From the NCBI RefSeq assembly GCF_001590965.1, contig NZ_BCTW01000018.1, forward strand, positions 45,038-109,037: 64,000 nt of DNA. The letters are read 5' to 3'. The DNA is from Novosphingobium lentum NBRC 107847. GTDB taxonomy: Bacteria; Pseudomonadota; Alphaproteobacteria; Sphingomonadales; Sphingomonadaceae. Positions 1 to 8,537 of this stretch are shown one piece after another. Both the position numbers and the translations under genes were made by a program. Each line of letters opens with the position of its first letter. Position 1 is the stretch's first letter. A model generated the notes under the pieces. That model made no database searches, was not told the DNA's origin, and saw only the letters and a list, made by a program, of their open reading frames with translations.

Positions 1-123
1 GTCGTCAAGGTTGCGCGCTGCCGCCACCGCATTGCCGCCGCGCGCCACGATTTCGCGCACCAGCGCCTTGCCGAACCCGGCCGAGGCGCCGGTGATGAGC
101 CAGGTCTTGCCGGACAGGCTCAT
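1..123 (-). CDS. Short-chain dehydrogenase/reductase, N-terminal fragment cut by window edge
   Basis: Only the first 41 codons are inside the window; the gene runs off the left edge on the minus strand. The fragment opens with MSLSGKTWLITGASAGFG, in which TGASAGFG (residues 11-18) is the glycine-rich dinucleotide-binding motif of classical SDRs, followed by an Arg/Asn-rich turn (AAARN) typical after beta-2. Its ATG overlaps the stop of the upstream NTF2-like gene by four bases (ATGA), so the two are translationally coupled and belong to the unit that starts at 2854. Family assignment is firm from this motif; substrate and cofactor choice cannot be judged from the fragment. Confidence 0.85.
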   Translation of the reverse strand, partial: MSLSGKTWLITGASAGFGKALVREIVARGGNAVAAARNLDD

Positions 124-581
124 ACCACTTCGCCGCCCGCCAGCGCGAACGTGCGCGGGCTCGATCCGTGTTCGTGCGTGATGCGCCAATGGCCGTCGGG
201 GCCGCGCACCCAGACCAGCGTGGTGCGGAACTGCTTGGCGAAATCATCGCCGCCTTTCGACTTGCCGTACCAGTCGGCGCTGACCGACATCCACGCCACG
301 CCGCCCTTGCGGAAAATGCGCGGCTCCTCGCGGAAGGTGAAGCGGATCTCGCTGTATTTCTCGAGCACTTTGTACCAGCCGACCGCATAAGCATCCCAGC
401 CGATATAGCCTTCGAGCGGCGGCGCGATGTCGTAAGCCGTGAAATCGTCATCCATCTTGTAGAGATGCTCCACCGTCGAGCGGTCGAGCGCGCCGCCGCC
501 GATGTCGTACTGGCGGCGATAGTCTTCCAGCAGGCCGCGCAGCACGGCGATCTCGGGATCGTTGGGGTCGTTGGCGGGCAT
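120..581 (-). CDS. NTF2-like / SnoaL-like small protein
   Basis: A 153-residue protein with the size and alpha+beta pattern of the NTF2/SnoaL-like fold: an N-terminal helix (EIAVLRGLLEDYRRQYD), then aromatic-rich strands (EIRFTFREEPRIF, GVAWMSVSADWYG) and a closing strand with WRITHEHGSS, which matches the DUF4440/SnoaL C-terminal pattern of a putative ketosteroid-isomerase-like hydrolase or cyclase. The ATG at 581 follows a purine-rich GAGGACC stretch. It lies 27 bp after the nitronate monooxygenase gene and overlaps the SDR by 4 bp. Proteins of this fold in catabolic operons are isomerases, dehydratases or binding proteins; the exact reaction is not predictable. Confidence 0.75.
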   Translation of the reverse strand: MPANDPNDPEIAVLRGLLEDYRRQYDIGGGALDRSTVEHLYKMDDDFTAYDIAPPLEGYIGWDAYAVGWYKVLEKYSEIRFTFREEPRIFRKGGVAWMSVSADWYGKSKGGDDFAKQFRTTLVWVRGPDGHWRITHEHGSSPRTFALAGGEVV

Positions 582-608
582 CGTGGTCCTCGTCCGAAAG
601 GGAAATGG

Positions 609-1742
609 TCAGCCGGCGATTTCGGCAAATCGCTCCATCGCGTCGGCAAATTCCTCGCGGTAACGCTGGACGATGGCGCGGCACGAGGTTTCCTCGTTGA
701 TCAGGCCGATGCCCTGGCCCACGCCTTCGGTCAGCAGTGCACGCGCCTGCTCGTTGCCGCCGTCGACCGATTTCTCGGCCAGTTGCAACGCGCGATCGGT
801 GAGGATGTGCTGGTACGGCATGGGCAGGAAGCCGGGGCTGTCCTTGCCTTCCCACGCCGCGTTCCAGTCCGATTTCAGCTGGCGGGCGGTCTTGCCGGTC
901 ATCGCGCGGCTGCGGATCGTGTCGCGCGATCTGGCGGCGATCAGGCGCTGCTTGACCGCCGGGTGGACGCTGGATTCGGTGCTGGGCAACCACGCGGAGC
1001 CGGTCCATGCGCCGTCTGCGCCCATCAGCATCGCGGCGGCCATCTGCTGCCCGGTGGCGATGCCGCCTGCCGCCAGCACGGGGGCGTCGCTGCCCGATGC
1101 GCGCAAGGTGCGCACCACTTCGGGCAGCAGCACCATGGTCGACACTTCGCCGCAATGCGCGCCCGCCTCGTTGCCTTGCGCCACGATCACGTCGATCCCC
1201 GCCTCGATCTGGCGCAGCGCGTGTTCGCGAGAGCCTACCAGCGCGCCGGTGGGTACGCCCGCCGCCTTGGACTTCTCGATGAAGAATTTCGGCGGCAGGC
1301 CCAGAGCATTGACGAACAGCCGGATCGGGTGGCGCAGGCCTTCCTCGACTTGCTCCATCGCGGTGTCGAGGAAATGGCTGATGCCGCGATCCTCGTCCGC
1401 GCGCACGGGGGTTGCGGTGTTGACGCCGTGGCTGGTCAGCACCTCGTCCATGAACTGCTTGTGCGTATCGGGGATCTGCGCGAGCAGCGTGTGCAGGGTC
1501 TGGTGCGTGTCGTCGCGGTTGCCCATGTTTTCGGGGATCGCCAGGTCGAGGCCATACGGCTTGCCGTCGATATGCGCGTCGATCCAGTCGAGTTCGACCT
1601 TCATCTGCGCGGTGTCCATCGCGGCGGCACCGAACACGCCGAAGCCGCCCGCCTTGCTCACCGCCACGACCACGTCGCGGCAATGGCTGAAGGCGAACAG
1701 CGGGAAGTCGATCCCCAGCATGGCGCAAAGCTTGTTGTTCAT
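609..1742 (-). CDS. Nitronate monooxygenase / 2-nitropropane dioxygenase family flavoprotein
   Basis: A 377-residue TIM-barrel FMN protein of the NMO/2-NPD family. Visible marks are QGNEAGAH (189-196), containing the family's conserved His near the flavin, and the FMN phosphate-binding pair AAGGIATG (224-231) and GADGAW (241-246). The ATG at 1742 overlaps the TGA of the upstream CoA-transferase-like gene (ATGA). The reading frame stays open further upstream, but that stretch is a shadow of the neighbour. NMO-family members in hydrophobic-substrate clusters are often annotated as nitronate monooxygenase without proof; some act as enoyl reductases or quinone reductases. Family is sure, reaction is not. 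Confidence 0.87.
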   Translation of the reverse strand: MNNKLCAMLGIDFPLFAFSHCRDVVVAVSKAGGFGVFGAAAMDTAQMKVELDWIDAHIDGKPYGLDLAIPENMGNRDDTHQTLHTLLAQIPDTHKQFMDEVLTSHGVNTATPVRADEDRGISHFLDTAMEQVEEGLRHPIRLFVNALGLPPKFFIEKSKAAGVPTGALVGSREHALRQIEAGIDVIVAQGNEAGAHCGEVSTMVLLPEVVRTLRASGSDAPVLAAGGIATGQQMAAAMLMGADGAWTGSAWLPSTESSVHPAVKQRLIAARSRDTIRSRAMTGKTARQLKSDWNAAWEGKDSPGFLPMPYQHILTDRALQLAEKSVDGGNEQARALLTEGVGQGIGLINEETSCRAIVQRYREEFADAMERFAEIAG

Positions 1743-2854
1743 CGCGTGACTCCCCAATCCTTCAGGACGGCTTCGGTATCGGCGCCGGGCTGCGGCGGCG
1801 GACAGGCCACCGCGCCGGGCGTCCGGCTGAATTTCGGGCCGGGCGCGGCCTGCAGCACGCCGTCGGCGGTGAAATAGCTGGCGCGCGCTGCAAGGTGCGG
1901 ATCGTCGGCCAGCTCGCCCGATGCCAGCACCGGCGCGACGCAGGCTTCGGGCGAAAATAGCGCATCCCATTCGGCGCGGGTCTTTGTCGCAATGCGCGCG
2001 GCGACTTTGGCCTTGAGCGAAGGCCACGCCGCCGGGTCCATCTGGCGGTCGAACTCGGGGTCATCGGCAAAGCCCGCACCGACGCGGAACGCGGCGTAGA
2101 ACTGCGGCTCGATCGCGCCGACCGACAGCAGCTTGCCGTCGGCGGTGCGATAGACCTGGTAGAAATGCGATGCCCCGTCCGAGTAATGGCTGGCGCGATT
2201 ATCGGTGAAGAAGCCGTTGGCCTTCATCGTCAGGAAGCCCATCATCTGCAGCGCCGCGCCCTCGATCATCGCGGCGTCGATCACTTGGCCTATGCCCGAC
2301 TGGCGCGTCTCGATCACCGCCGCGAGGATGCCGAACGCCAGGAACAGCCCGCCGCCGCCCATATCGCCGACGAAGTTGTTGGGGATCGCGGGCACGTCTT
2401 CCGCCGGGCCGATGGTGTGCAGCGCACCCGACAGCGCGATGTAGTTGATGTCGTGCCCGGCAGCGGCTGCGCGCGGGCCGGTCTGGCCCCACCCGGTCAT
2501 CCGCCCGTAGACCACCCGGGGATTGCGCGACAGGCACACGTCCGGCCCGAAGCCCAGCTTTTCGGCCACGCCGGGGCGGTTGGGTTCGATCACCGCATCG
2601 GCGCGATCGACCAGTTGCAGCGCGGTTTCGAGGTCGGCGGGTTGCTTGAGGTCGAGCGTCACCGCGCGGCGGCCGCGATTGAGCAGGTTGCTGGCCGGGT
2701 CGATGCCGTACAATGCGGTCGCGCCGCCGGGCCGGTCGATCTGGACGACTTCCGCGCCCAGATCGGCGAGCAGCATGCCGCAGAACGGCCCGGGACCGAG
2801 CCCGGCAAACTCCACGATCCTGAGACCGCGCAACGGCCCCTGCCTCTCGCCCAT
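1739..2854 (-). CDS. Alpha-methylacyl-CoA racemase-like CaiB/BaiF family enzyme
   Basis: A 371-residue class III CoA-transferase-fold protein. The stretch GHDINYIALSGAL is characteristic of alpha-methylacyl-CoA racemases rather than true CoA transferases. The racemase catalytic pair is recognisable as His134 (GHDINY) and Asp164 (VGDMGGG), with the same 30-residue spacing as His126/Asp156 of the mycobacterial enzyme. Known AMACRs invert the 2-methyl centre of branched acyl-CoAs so that S-specific acyl-CoA dehydrogenases can act, which fits a steroid or terpenoid side chain. ATG 2854 has AGGAG about 9 nt upstream. It heads a four-gene minus-strand unit and diverges from the ACAD at 2965. Confidence 0.88.
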   Translation of the reverse strand: MGERQGPLRGLRIVEFAGLGPGPFCGMLLADLGAEVVQIDRPGGATALYGIDPASNLLNRGRRAVTLDLKQPADLETALQLVDRADAVIEPNRPGVAEKLGFGPDVCLSRNPRVVYGRMTGWGQTGPRAAAAGHDINYIALSGALHTIGPAEDVPAIPNNFVGDMGGGGLFLAFGILAAVIETRQSGIGQVIDAAMIEGAALQMMGFLTMKANGFFTDNRASHYSDGASHFYQVYRTADGKLLSVGAIEPQFYAAFRVGAGFADDPEFDRQMDPAAWPSLKAKVAARIATKTRAEWDALFSPEACVAPVLASGELADDPHLAARASYFTADGVLQAAPGPKFSRTPGAVACPPPQPGADTEAVLKDWGVTR

Positions 2855-2964
2855 CGATTCGCTCTCCTGAGGCCATTTTTGGCTCGACAGAAATTAGATA
2901 GCAAGATTACAATGACCCTCATAACCATTTTGCCGCACGATCGGCAGGGCGAGGACCAAAACAC

Positions 2965-4089
2965 ATGGCGCGACTGGGCTACAGCGAAGAACACCAGGCG
3001 TTCCGGCACACCGTGCGCAGCTTCCTCGATCGCGAACACGAGCCCCAGCTCGCGCGGTACGAGGCGCAAGGCGGCACCGACCGCGATTTCTGGCGCAAGG
3101 CGGGCGAAGCGGGCATCCTGGGCCTGGCGGTGACCGGCGGCGGCGATTTCACCTTCAACGCGATCATGGCCGAGGAACTGGGCCGCACCGTGGGCAGCGC
3201 CACCACCGGCAGTTCGCTGATGGCCGACATCGCCACCTATATCCTGAGCGGGCACGGAACCGAGGCGCAGAAGGACAAGTACATCCCCGGCATTCTCACC
3301 GGCGAATGGACGCAGGCGATGCCGCTGACCGAACCCAACGCCGGGTCCGACGCCACCGCGATCACCGCCACCGCGCTGCGCGACCGCGACGATTACGTGA
3401 TCAACGGCGAGAAGTACTTCATCTCCAACGGCACCGGCGCGAACCTGCTGTATGTCGTGGCCAAGACCGACCCCGCCGCGCGCGGCAAGGGCATGAGCGT
3501 GATCATCGTCGAGGAGGGCACGCCCGGCGTCACCCGCCACAAGATCAAGACCGTGGGCTGGGGTTGCGGCGATACCGGGGCGCTCAATTTCGAGAATGTG
3601 CGCGTGCCGGTGACCAACCTCGTCGGCACCGAAGGCGGCGCGATGAAAATCCTGATGAGCACGTTCCTGGAAGACCGCATCCAGATCGCCGCGCGCTGCC
3701 TGGGCGCGGCCTCGACCGCGCTGGCGCTGACGCTCGACTATGTGCGCAGCCGCAAGGTTTCGGGCCAGCGCGTGATCGATTTCCAGAACTCGCAGTTCGC
3801 GCTGGCCGAATGCCGCGCCGACATCCTGATCTGCGAAACGATGGTCGACGCCAGCCTGCAGAAGCTGCGCGACGGGCAGTTCACGTTCGAGGACGGCGCG
3901 GTGCTGAAACTGTGGTCGACGCAGATGGAAGGCCGCGTGCTCGACAAATGCGTCCAGCTGTGGGGCGGGGCGGGGCTGATGGATGAAAACCCGATCAGCC
4001 GGATGTGGACCGCCGCGCGCATCCAGCGCATTTATGCCGGCACCGACGAACTGCAGAAGGTCGCGATCGCGCGCGGCCTGATGGGGTGA
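2965..4089 (+). CDS. Acyl-CoA dehydrogenase (Asp-type active site)
   Basis: A full-length 374-residue ACAD. Standard landmarks are present: TEPNAGSDATA (FAD/acyl contact), YFISNGTGA (flavin-contacting strand) and QLWGGAGLMDENPISR near the C-terminus. The usual MCAD-type catalytic Glu is absent (RIYAGTDEL has Ala where EGT is expected), and the alternative isovaleryl-CoA-dehydrogenase-type position carries Asp (FLEDRIQIA). It is first in a plus-strand unit with a crotonase 23 bp downstream, followed by a Rieske oxygenase, an NTF2-like protein and a second crotonase. Predicted role: FAD-dependent alpha,beta-desaturation of an acyl-CoA intermediate. Whether Asp serves as the base is untested. 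Confidence 0.93.
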   Translation: MARLGYSEEHQAFRHTVRSFLDREHEPQLARYEAQGGTDRDFWRKAGEAGILGLAVTGGGDFTFNAIMAEELGRTVGSATTGSSLMADIATYILSGHGTEAQKDKYIPGILTGEWTQAMPLTEPNAGSDATAITATALRDRDDYVINGEKYFISNGTGANLLYVVAKTDPAARGKGMSVIIVEEGTPGVTRHKIKTVGWGCGDTGALNFENVRVPVTNLVGTEGGAMKILMSTFLEDRIQIAARCLGAASTALALTLDYVRSRKVSGQRVIDFQNSQFALAECRADILICETMVDASLQKLRDGQFTFEDGAVLKLWSTQMEGRVLDKCVQLWGGAGLMDENPISRMWTAARIQRIYAGTDELQKVAIARGLMG

Positions 4090-4112
4090 CGCAAGGGCGC
4101 GGGGAGAGCGGC

Positions 4113-4916
4113 ATGGCAGCGATAGAACTCGACATGGCGGGTCCGATTGCGCGGCTCACGCTCAACCGTCCCGAAGTCGGCAACGCGCTCGACAGTGCGG
4201 CGTGCGAACTGATGCTGCACCATGCGCGCGAGGTCGAACGATCGCCGCACGTGCGGTGCCTGATCCTGGCGGGGCAGGGGCGGCATTTTTCCACCGGCGG
4301 CGACCTGTCCTCGCTCGCGCCGCTGCTGGCCGACCCTGCGACAAATATGCGCGGGGTGTTCGAATCCAACGTCGTGCGCATGGCCAACGAATTCTGCCAG
4401 GTGATCGAACGCCTGCCGGTGCCGGTGATCGCCAGCGTGCGCGGCGCGGTGACGGGCGGGGGCTTCGGCTTTGCCTGCGCCGCCGATTTCATCGTTGCGT
4501 CGGACACTGCGTTTTTCCTCGCCGCGCACATTCTCGCCGGGCTGACCCCCGATGGCGGGATCAGCTGGTATCTGACGCGGTTGCTGGGACCGAAGCTGGC
4601 CAAGGACATCCTGATGCTGCCCGAACGGATCGACGCCGCCGAGGCTTTGCGCATCGGCCTGGTGCGCGAGGTCGTACCCGATGCGGAACTGGAGGCTGCC
4701 ACGCAGCTGCTCGCCGAGCGGCTGGTCGCGATGCCGCGCATTGCGCTCGCCGGGATCAAGGCGCTGGTCAACGCCGCGCCGCAGCACAGCTTTGCCGATC
4801 ACCTGCAGATGGAAGCCCGGCTGATGGGGCTGGCGGCAGAGCACCCCGATTTTCGCGAGGGCGTGGCGGCGTTCGCGGAGAAGCGCAAACCCCGGTTCGG
4901 TCAGGGCGACGGTTGA
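4113..4916 (+). CDS. Crotonase-fold protein (enoyl-CoA hydratase/isomerase), non-canonical active site
   Basis: A 267-residue crotonase. The start is set at ATG 4113, preceded by GGGGAGAG at about 4-6 nt; the frame is open further upstream but that part overlaps the ACAD. The oxyanion region GQGRHFSTGGDLSSL and the GGGFGFACAADFIVASD segment are family hallmarks. The two hydratase glutamates are not evident: GGGFG replaces GGGFE and the second region reads LTPDGGISW. The PDxG pattern is seen in delta3-delta2 isomerase or PaaG-like members, so isomerase activity is as likely as hydration. The stop codon overlaps ATG 4916 in the next gene by one base. Confidence 0.88.
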   Translation: MAAIELDMAGPIARLTLNRPEVGNALDSAACELMLHHAREVERSPHVRCLILAGQGRHFSTGGDLSSLAPLLADPATNMRGVFESNVVRMANEFCQVIERLPVPVIASVRGAVTGGGFGFACAADFIVASDTAFFLAAHILAGLTPDGGISWYLTRLLGPKLAKDILMLPERIDAAEALRIGLVREVVPDAELEAATQLLAERLVAMPRIALAGIKALVNAAPQHSFADHLQMEARLMGLAAEHPDFREGVAAFAEKRKPRFGQGDG

Positions 4917-4930
4917 TGGAAGGACAGGCG

Positions 4931-6046
4931 ATGGAACGCGAAGCGCTGAACATCCTGGAACGCATGGCGGACAATTTCCGCCGGCACGGCCACGACATGG
5001 GCGATGCGGTGTCCGCCCGATCGCCCGATCGCTACACCGATCCGGCACGTTATGCTGCAGAGATCGCCACGGTGTTTCGCGAGATGCCGCAGTTCGTCTG
5101 CCATGTCTCTCAACTGCGCGCGCCCGGCAGTTTTGTCACCGCGACGATTGCGGGCACGCCGATCGTGGTCACGCGCGACGATGCCGGCAGCCTCAACGCG
5201 TTCGTCAACGCGTGCGTCCATCGCGGGGCGCAAGTGGTGCGCGAACCGTGCGGGCGGCGCGGCGATTTCCTCTGCCCGTTCCACGGCTGGGCGTATGACC
5301 TTGCGGGCAAGCTGACGCATGTTACCGACCGCGAGTCGTTCGCGGGCGCGACGCTCGACGATGCGCGGATGTCGCCGCTGCCGGTGATCGAAAAGCACGG
5401 GCTGGTGTTCGTGCGGCTGACCCCGGGACCGATCGACATCGACCTTGGCACGATGGGCGAGCAGCTCGACAGCTTCGGCCTGGCCGACCATGAGTTCTTT
5501 TGCGACGGCGCGGTGGTCAACGACTACAACTGGAAGCTGGCGATCGACGGGTCGCTGGAAACCTACCACCTCAACTACCTGCACCCGGCAGCGGCGCGGA
5601 CGTTTACCGGCAATGCCTCGCTGTTCGACTTTTACGGCGATCACACGCGCTTCATCACCGCGCGGCGATCGCTGGCCAAGCTCGAGCCGGTCGACCCGGC
5701 GCTGCTGCGGCGCGAGGTGATGATCACCTTCGCCATCTTCCCGACCACGTTCGTTACCACGCCGCACGATCACGTGCTGATCCAGACGATCCGGCCGCTG
5801 TCGGTCGGGCGCAGCGAAATGGTGATGAGCCTGCTCAAGCCGCCCGGCGCTGGCCCCGAAACCGACGATCACTGGCGCAAGAGCTGGGAGATGAACCAGC
5901 TGGTGCAGATCGATGACTTCGCCATCTGGGAATCGATCCAGCGCGCTTATGCGGGCGGGTTCGATCAGCCCGCGCTGTTCGGCCGCTATGAACACGCCAT
6001 CGCGCGCTACCACGACCGCCTCGATGCCATGCTGGAGCGCCGCTGA
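4931..6046 (+). CDS. Rieske non-heme iron oxygenase, alpha subunit-like
   Basis: A 371-residue ring-hydroxylating oxygenase alpha-subunit-like protein. The Rieske [2Fe-2S] ligands are Cys95, His97, Cys115 and His118 (CVHRG...CPFHGW). The mononuclear iron site is visible as LETYHLNYLHP with His213 and His218. ATG 4931 is preferred because AAGGA lies 6 nt upstream; an in-frame ATG at 4916 overlapping the previous stop lacks an equally good site. It is followed without a gap by an NTF2-like gene, which could act as a small beta-like partner or independently. No ferredoxin or reductase gene is nearby. The substrate (aromatic hydroxylation or O-demethylation) is unknown. Confidence 0.9.
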   Translation: MEREALNILERMADNFRRHGHDMGDAVSARSPDRYTDPARYAAEIATVFREMPQFVCHVSQLRAPGSFVTATIAGTPIVVTRDDAGSLNAFVNACVHRGAQVVREPCGRRGDFLCPFHGWAYDLAGKLTHVTDRESFAGATLDDARMSPLPVIEKHGLVFVRLTPGPIDIDLGTMGEQLDSFGLADHEFFCDGAVVNDYNWKLAIDGSLETYHLNYLHPAAARTFTGNASLFDFYGDHTRFITARRSLAKLEPVDPALLRREVMITFAIFPTTFVTTPHDHVLIQTIRPLSVGRSEMVMSLLKPPGAGPETDDHWRKSWEMNQLVQIDDFAIWESIQRAYAGGFDQPALFGRYEHAIARYHDRLDAMLERR

Positions 6047-6465
6047 TGCCTGACGAGATGGATGATATGGCCGCCTTCGCCCGCCGATATGGCGATGCCT
6101 GGGCCAGTTCGGATACCGAGGCGTTCGTCGCGCTGTTCACCCCCGATGCGACGTACCGCGACGATCAGGTGAAGCGGTTCAGCCGGGGCCACGACGATCT
6201 GCGCGCGTTCCACGCGCATTTCGTCGCGGCGATCTCGGACATCCGCATGGCATTCCCGCGCGCCTTCCGGTCGGGCGAGGATGCTTGCCTCGAATGGACA
6301 TTTTCCGGCGTGCAGACCGGGGTCTATCATGGCAAGCCGCCCACCGGGATCGCCTTCAGCGGGGTAGGCGTCGCGGTGATGAAGCTGGCGCCCGACGGCC
6401 GCATTGCCGCGGTGGTCGACTATTACGACGGCGGCGCGGTAAAGACCCAGCTGGGCGATCATTGA
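6046..6465 (+). CDS. NTF2-like / SnoaL-like protein
   Basis: A 139-residue NTF2-fold protein: helix AFARRYGDAWASSDTEAF, the typical VALFTPDATYRDD strand, CLEWTFSGVQTGV, and a final VVDYYDGGAV strand as in SnoaL-like polyketide cyclases and limonene-epoxide-hydrolase-like proteins. Its ATG overlaps the stop of the Rieske gene (TGATG), indicating coupled translation. It is too dissimilar from a classical dioxygenase beta subunit to assume that role, but position makes an accessory role with the Rieske protein or action on its product reasonable. No catalytic residues can be assigned with confidence. Confidence 0.78.
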   Translation: MPDEMDDMAAFARRYGDAWASSDTEAFVALFTPDATYRDDQVKRFSRGHDDLRAFHAHFVAAISDIRMAFPRAFRSGEDACLEWTFSGVQTGVYHGKPPTGIAFSGVGVAVMKLAPDGRIAAVVDYYDGGAVKTQLGDH

Positions 6466-6496
6466 ACGTGACGGCAGCAAGGACGGGGCAGGGCGC

Positions 6497-7267
6497 ATGA
6501 CGGTTTCGGTTGAACAGCACGGCGCGGTGGCGGTGGTCACGCTCGACGCCGCCAAGACCAAGAACGCGGTCACCGACGCGATGCGCCGCGAACTGTTCAC
6601 GGCGTTCGAGGATTTCGCGCTCGATCCCGCAGTGCGCGCCGTGGTGCTGACCGGCGCGAACGGCGATTTCTGCTCGGGCGCCGACGTCGCCGGTTTCGGC
6701 GGCGGGGGGATGCCCGGATCGCTGGGGCGGATGCACGAGCTGGGGCGGATCAACCGCGCAATCTATCACCTCAAGAAGCCGGTGATCGCGGCGGTGCCGG
6801 GCGTCTGCGCGGGCATGGGCTGGGGCATCGCGCTGTCGTGCGATTTCGTGCTGTGCGATGATCGCGCGAAGTTCGTGCAGGTGTTCCGCAACATCGCGCT
6901 GGCACCGGACGCGGGGTCGGTGTGGCTGCTGAGCCGGCTGGTCGGGCCGATGCGCGCCAAGGAGCTGTGCTACACCGGGCGCGTGGTGCGCGCGGCGGAG
7001 GCGCTGGACCTGGGGCTGGTGCTGGAAGTGCTGCCGCCCGAGGGGTTGATGGAACGCGCGCTGGCGTTTGCGACCGAACTGGCCGCAGGACCGGGCATCT
7101 CGATCGGCCTGACCAAGCGCCAGTTCGACCTCGCCGCCAGCATGGCGTTCGATCCGTTCCTCGAGGTCGAGCACGTGATGCAGCCCGTCGCCAGCCGCAG
7201 CGAGGATCACGCCGAGGGCGTCGCCGCCTTCCGCGAAAAGCGCAAGCCAGACTTCAAGGGAATGTAG
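6497..7267 (+). CDS. Crotonase-fold protein (enoyl-CoA hydratase/isomerase), non-canonical active site
   Basis: A 256-residue crotonase with ANGDFCSGADVAGF (oxyanion region) and AGMGWGIALSCDFVLCDD. As in the first crotonase of this operon, the canonical hydratase Glu residues are missing; the second active-site region reads ALAPDAGSVW, resembling isomerase-type members. It closes the operon that begins at 2965. Its 3' end overlaps the convergent MFS gene by 14 bp. Predicted role: double-bond isomerisation or hydration of an unsaturated CoA thioester. Family certain, reaction uncertain. Confidence 0.88.
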   Translation: MTVSVEQHGAVAVVTLDAAKTKNAVTDAMRRELFTAFEDFALDPAVRAVVLTGANGDFCSGADVAGFGGGGMPGSLGRMHELGRINRAIYHLKKPVIAAVPGVCAGMGWGIALSCDFVLCDDRAKFVQVFRNIALAPDAGSVWLLSRLVGPMRAKELCYTGRVVRAAEALDLGLVLEVLPPEGLMERALAFATELAAGPGISIGLTKRQFDLAASMAFDPFLEVEHVMQPVASRSEDHAEGVAAFREKRKPDFKGM

Positions 7268-8537
7268 CCGCGTCGGCGCTTGCCGCCTGCTGCGCCACCA
7301 GCTGTCGCGCCTTCACGAACATCGCGCCCGAGATCAGGCAGCTGACCAGCCCCGCCATCATCGCATATCGCAGGCTTTCCGGCCCGTACGCCGGTTTCCA
7401 GTGATCGCTGAGCGCGCCGACGAGGAACGTGGTCAGCGCCCCGCCGATCAGCGCGTTGGCAAAGCCCGAAATCCCGGCGGCGGTCGCCCGCGTGTGTGGC
7501 GCGCTGACCGCCTGATAGGCCGCCGAAAAGCACGGTGAATACAACACGCTGGCGATCGTGCCGAGGAACAGCGCGACCAGCGCCAGCCCTTTCGACGGCG
7601 CCAGGAACACCAGCATGTAGATCGGGAACAGCGCGAAAGCGTTGATCGTCGAGAACCTGAGCAGCGCATCGACCCCGCGCGCCGCCAGCCGGTTGCCGAT
7701 CCAGCCGCCGCCGATCAGCCCGCAGGCGGTGCCACCCGCCATCACCGGGCCGAAGATCAGCCCGACCTGCTGCATCGGCATGGCATGGCTGCGCATGAAG
7801 AAGCTGCCCAGCTGGTTGATCAGCCCGATGTTGACGAACGTCAGCACCGATCCCGCGCCCAGCAACCACAGCAGCGGCGTGTTGCGCGCGATGTCGGCAA
7901 AGGTGCCGCGTCCGCGAACCGCGCCGCGATGGAATTCGCGCTCCGGTTCGCGCCCTTTCCACAGCACCAGCAGCGCCAGCACGATGCCCGGCGGCCCGGC
8001 CAGGAAGAACGCGCTGCGCCAGCCATAGTGCGCCGCGACCCAGCTGCCCGCGACCCACGCGACGAACACGCCGACCATCCCGCCGGCATAGAACACGCCC
8101 ATCGCCAGCGGGCGTTTTTGTGGCGGATAGGCGTCGCTGATCATCGCCATCGCGGCGGGCACGATCGCCGCCTCGCCCACGCCCACCCCGGCGCGCGCGG
8201 CGGCGAGGCCGGGAAAGCCGGTGGCAAAGCCGCAGGCCATCGTCGCCAGGCTCCACCCGCCCATCGCCATGCCGATGATCCGGGCGCGGCTGGCGCGATC
8301 GAGCAGCCAGCCCGCGATCATGCTGCACGCACCGTAGATCAGCACGAATGCCGCGCCGGTCAGCGCGAACAGCTGCTTGTCCGACAGCCCGAATTCATGC
8401 CGCACCGGTTCGGCGACCACGGCCATCATCAGCCGGTCGAGATAGGCCAGGCCATAGGCAATCGCGAGCAGCACCAGCATTGTCGCCGCGGCTTGCGCGG
8501 GCACGCCAACCGGCGATGCGGTGCCGCTTTCCCTCAC
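7254..8537 (-). CDS. Major facilitator superfamily transporter
   Basis: About 427 residues with the hydrophobic periodicity of a 12-helix MFS permease. The motif ARAGVGVGEAAIVPAAMAM and the loop AYPPQKRPLAMG between helices 4-5 and 6 resemble anion:cation-symporter or Spinster-like MFS members. No ATG fits the N-terminus well; GTG 8537 overlaps the aldo-keto reductase stop (GTGA) and gives a normal length. It is the last gene of the unit AKR/LuxC/LuxE, so it may import or export a carboxylate or alcohol made by those enzymes. Location: inner membrane. Substrate cannot be read from sequence. Confidence 0.85.
   Translation of the reverse strand: MRESGTASPVGVPAQAAATMLVLLAIAYGLAYLDRLMMAVVAEPVRHEFGLSDKQLFALTGAAFVLIYGACSMIAGWLLDRASRARIIGMAMGGWSLATMACGFATGFPGLAAARAGVGVGEAAIVPAAMAMISDAYPPQKRPLAMGVFYAGGMVGVFVAWVAGSWVAAHYGWRSAFFLAGPPGIVLALLVLWKGREPEREFHRGAVRGRGTFADIARNTPLLWLLGAGSVLTFVNIGLINQLGSFFMRSHAMPMQQVGLIFGPVMAGGTACGLIGGGWIGNRLAARGVDALLRFSTINAFALFPIYMLVFLAPSKGLALVALFLGTIASVLYSPCFSAAYQAVSAPHTRATAAGISGFANALIGGALTTFLVGALSDHWKPAYGPESLRYAMMAGLVSCLISGAMFVKARQLVAQQAASADAATFP

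Noticed and set aside
168..1877. 569-codon plus-strand open frame opposite the NTF2-like and nitronate monooxygenase genes
   Set aside because: Spans two real genes and their overlap in antisense; no motif found.
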